Assembly (NCBI RefSeq): GCF_001655685.1
Contig: NZ_LYVF01000197.1
Location: 38,244-102,243 of the forward strand
Direction: 5' to 3'
DNA length: 64,000 nucleotides
DNA from: Desulfotomaculum copahuensis
Lineage (GTDB): Bacteria > Bacillota > Desulfotomaculia > Desulfotomaculales > Desulfovirgulaceae
Shown here: positions 62,197 to 64,000 of the stretch, in pieces
Numbering within the stretch: position 1 is the first letter of the stretch
Layout: each line of letters opens with the position of its first letter
Notes under the pieces: generated by a model
Database searches by the model: none
The model's input: the letters and a program-made list of their open reading frames with translations, nothing else
Told to the model about the DNA's origin: nothing
Made by a program: the position numbers and the translations under genes

Positions 62197-63320
62197 TCTT
62201 GCAGTGTGTTGTCGAGGGCTTCGACAGCTTTTTTTTGCAGGTGAAAAGACGGGTGGTTATAGTCCAGCGTAGTACCAAGGGAGCTATGTCCCACCTGTTT
62301 TTGCACTATACCCAGGTCAGCCCCTGTAGCGATTAAGCCCGTAACATTCAAATGACGCAAATCATGAAACCGGATATGCGGTAGATCATACCTCTTCAAG
62401 GTCTCCCCGAATCTCTTGGAGAAGCTATCCGGGTTAATTGGGGAACCGTCCTCCTTACAGCAAATGAGGTCGTTCTCTTGATAGTATTCTTTAAATTTAA
62501 GCCTGTTTTTGTTTTGCCATTCCTTCTGCTCTTGTAATACTGACGCCAGTGAATGGGGAAACGCTACCACCCGGATAGAGGTTTCATTCTTGGGAAGTTG
62601 CCGTACCAACCCGTTTTCTGAAGGAAAAATCGTTTCGTTTACAATGAAAGCTTCTTCATCAAAGTTTACATTTGACCATTTAAGCGCTAGTATTTCACCT
62701 CGCCGCATACCAGTATAGAACGCAATTTTGCATGGGACATAAAAAATAGTGTTCTTTAATGTTTCTAAAATCCTGATTACTTCTTTTATCGGCGGCAGAA
62801 CTGGCTTAAACTTTTCGCTTCTAAAACTAGGTGGTCTAACCCTGTCGGCCGGATTTGTAGCTAGCAACTCCCATTGAATGGCATGATCTAAAGCCTGATG
62901 AATTATCCGGTAGTGTTGCAATATAGTACGATTAGATAACCCATGACGTCTTCTATCGGCAATGTAGCCCTGTATGTCAGATGGTGATAACCTGTCCATT
63001 CTAAGATCACCAATACAAGGGATAATGTGGTTACTGATTATGCTTTTGTATCCTTCAATTGTGCTGATTTTTAGGGCGACTTCCGCATAATCAGGCAACC
63101 ATTTTTCGAGTAAAAACTCCTTGAAAGTTTTCTTTCCAGAGTAGGAGTAGGTTTTAGTCTGCAGTTTATGCAATAACTCATTACGTAATTTTTGAGCTTC
63201 TTTCAAGGATTTGCCGGCTTTATGCCATATTTTTTTGCGCTTACCGCCAACCATTACGGAAATAACTACATACCAGACATCACCTTTTTGGACGAGATTT
63301 CGCGTATCCCGCTTGGCCAT
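62187..63320 (-). CDS. Tyrosine recombinase / integrase of a tRNA-Leu-associated element
   Basis: 377 residues: N-terminal AP2-like arm-binding part (KGDVWYVVISVMVGGKRKK), core-binding SAM-like domain, and catalytic residues Arg in GMRRGEILALKW near 205, H-x-x-R in HDLRHLNVTGL near 318, His in GHSS and Tyr in LDYNH near 355. The gene is more AT-rich than its neighbours, as expected for a recently acquired element. It reads towards the tRNA-Leu, consistent with integration at the tRNA 3' end. Confidence 0.93.
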   Translation of the reverse strand: MAKRDTRNLVQKGDVWYVVISVMVGGKRKKIWHKAGKSLKEAQKLRNELLHKLQTKTYSYSGKKTFKEFLLEKWLPDYAEVALKISTIEGYKSIISNHIIPCIGDLRMDRLSPSDIQGYIADRRRHGLSNRTILQHYRIIHQALDHAIQWELLATNPADRVRPPSFRSEKFKPVLPPIKEVIRILETLKNTIFYVPCKIAFYTGMRRGEILALKWSNVNFDEEAFIVNETIFPSENGLVRQLPKNETSIRVVAFPHSLASVLQEQKEWQNKNRLKFKEYYQENDLICCKEDGSPINPDSFSKRFGETLKRYDLPHIRFHDLRHLNVTGLIATGADLGIVQKQVGHSSLGTTLDYNHPSFHLQKKAVEALDNTLQDLR

Positions 63321-63538
63321 GGTTTCCCCCTTTCTTGCGGTTCGGACAAGCTAATTATATCACTCTGATAGGAGGATTTTTCAAGCCATTCGATGAAGGC
63401 CTTTTCATAAACCCGGACACTCCGACCAATCTTTATCGATGGGATAACACCCTGTTTCACCAGGTGATAAGCATGGGTACGGCTAATTCGTAGAATTTGC
63501 GCTACTTCAAAAACGGTGAGTATTTTTGATTCTGGCAT
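63266..63538 (-). CDS. Excisionase-like MerR/HTH_17 DNA-binding protein
   Basis: 90 residues: LTVFEVAQILRISRTHAYHL and GVIPSIKIGRSVRVYEKAFIEWL form an excisionase-family winged helix. The ATG at 63538 has GGGGG eight bases upstream; ATG 63553 is an alternative. Its end overlaps the integrase start by 55 bases, so expression is coupled. Probably directs excision of the element. Confidence 0.85.
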   Translation of the reverse strand: MPESKILTVFEVAQILRISRTHAYHLVKQGVIPSIKIGRSVRVYEKAFIEWLEKSSYQSDIISLSEPQERGKPWPSGIREISSKKVMSGM

Positions 63539-63877
63539 AATATCAACCCCCATTTTGCCCCCAAATACTTGAAGAATAAAATCTTCTACGGCGGTGGCCA
63601 TCCCACCGGCAGTTTGCGACGAATATTGATCCGACGGTGCTTTCACGACGTACCCGCGCCCCCATGGCCCGAGGCACGGGGCATACGACGGCCGATCCGC
63701 CCTCTCGGGCGGGGAGCTGCTTTGCGCTTCTCTGTTGCGCTTGGCCTCCGCCAGGGGCGCTGTTTCCCCCGTCGTCACTTTTGTCCAGCACCTGCCCGAC
63801 CGGGGCCTCGGCTCACCCCGCGGCAACTGGGCCAGCAGCAAAAAATTTTCTTTAATTTTCAAGGAGCTTATAGAAAC

Positions 63878-63960
63878 CGCCTCTGAAAACCCATCCCCTT
63901 GTGGGGTGGGATGAAAGAGGCATCGCCCGACAGGGCGATAAATATTTCGCCTCTGAAAAC
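63878..63960. repeat. Paired 13-base direct repeats with hairpins upstream of the excisionase gene
   Basis: CGCCTCTGAAAAC occurs at 63878-63890 and again at 63948-63960 (70 bases apart). Between them are two stem-loops: CATCCC/GGGATG (63891-63912) and ATCGCCC/GGGCGAT (63922-63939); AGAGGC near 63917 also pairs with GCCTCT of the second repeat. Looks like an operator or conditional-termination region of the element. The rest of 63554-63877 is GC-rich with no supported gene. Confidence 0.5.
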
Positions 63961-64000
63961 TCATTAGTTACATAATAACATAGAGTGGGTAGAAGGCGCC

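Noticed and set aside
63554..63877. Plus-strand frames of 70-105 codons near the right end
   Set aside because: They overlap GC-rich repeats and lack SD, domain or codon bias of a gene.

Overview
The window reads as a chromosomal segment of a spore-forming, anaerobic, GC-rich Firmicute of the Desulfotomaculum/Pelotomaculum (Peptococcaceae) type. This is inferred from the gene content, not from a database search. SpoVR, CotF-like coat proteins, YtaF and DegS/DegU-like regulators point to an endospore former. HdrA/HdrC/MvhD-type redox proteins with TusA and DsrE point to anaerobic sulfur/thiol electron metabolism. Cytochrome bd with CydDC probably serves oxygen defence.

Layout: 1-4.5 kb holds the end of a DUF47 (PhoU-like) gene, a DedA membrane protein, a SEC-C protein and an S41 protease. 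4.7-9.0 kb is the conserved polA-mutM-ytaF group. 9.2-14.4 kb holds rmuC, an APC permease and a lipoprotein thioredoxin/CcdA pair. 14.6-21.9 kb is the addB-addA recombination nuclease. 22-27.6 kb holds a YdjC-like deacetylase, a FliK-like/FlhB-like pair with no flagellar neighbours, an AbrB/PIN toxin-antitoxin pair, an HMG-CoA lyase, a DUF1003 protein and a cyclase. 27.8-30.3 kb is zwf-gnd, with short degenerate repeats on both sides. 30.5-36.6 kb is cydABDC. 37.8-45.4 kb is a nine-gene operon (arsR-tusA-mvhD-hdrA/nfnB fusion-hdrA-wHTH-hdrC-hdrB-like-dsrE), with a clear promoter and a 34-bp palindromic operator. 45.7-49.7 kb is an acyl-CoA carboxyltransferase/crotonase/HMG-CoA-lyase-like operon with its own inverted-repeat operator. 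50.2-54.8 kb holds spoVR with an ATPase, dinB with a coupled small gene under tandem LexA-like boxes, and coat proteins. 55-61.8 kb holds a DegSU-like pair, ychF, a nitrilase-family hydrolase, a NifU-domain gene and an ECF sigma/anti-sigma pair. At 62.0 kb a tRNA-Leu(CAA) is followed by a tyrosine integrase and an excisionase-like gene, the edge of an integrated mobile element that runs off the right end.

The two most notable observations are as follows. (1) The NifU-domain gene at 59449-59670 is intact from promoter to terminator except for one in-frame TGA exactly at the second cysteine of its CxxC motif, with a stem-loop starting at that TGA. It is a candidate selenoprotein, or else a recent nonsense mutation. 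(2) The promoter-to-terminator sulfur-carrier/heterodisulfide-reductase operon includes an HdrA carrying an NfnB/GltD-like NAD(P)H module and is bracketed by TusA and DsrE. It suggests a pyridine-nucleotide-linked, possibly electron-bifurcating persulfide or disulfide reductase.
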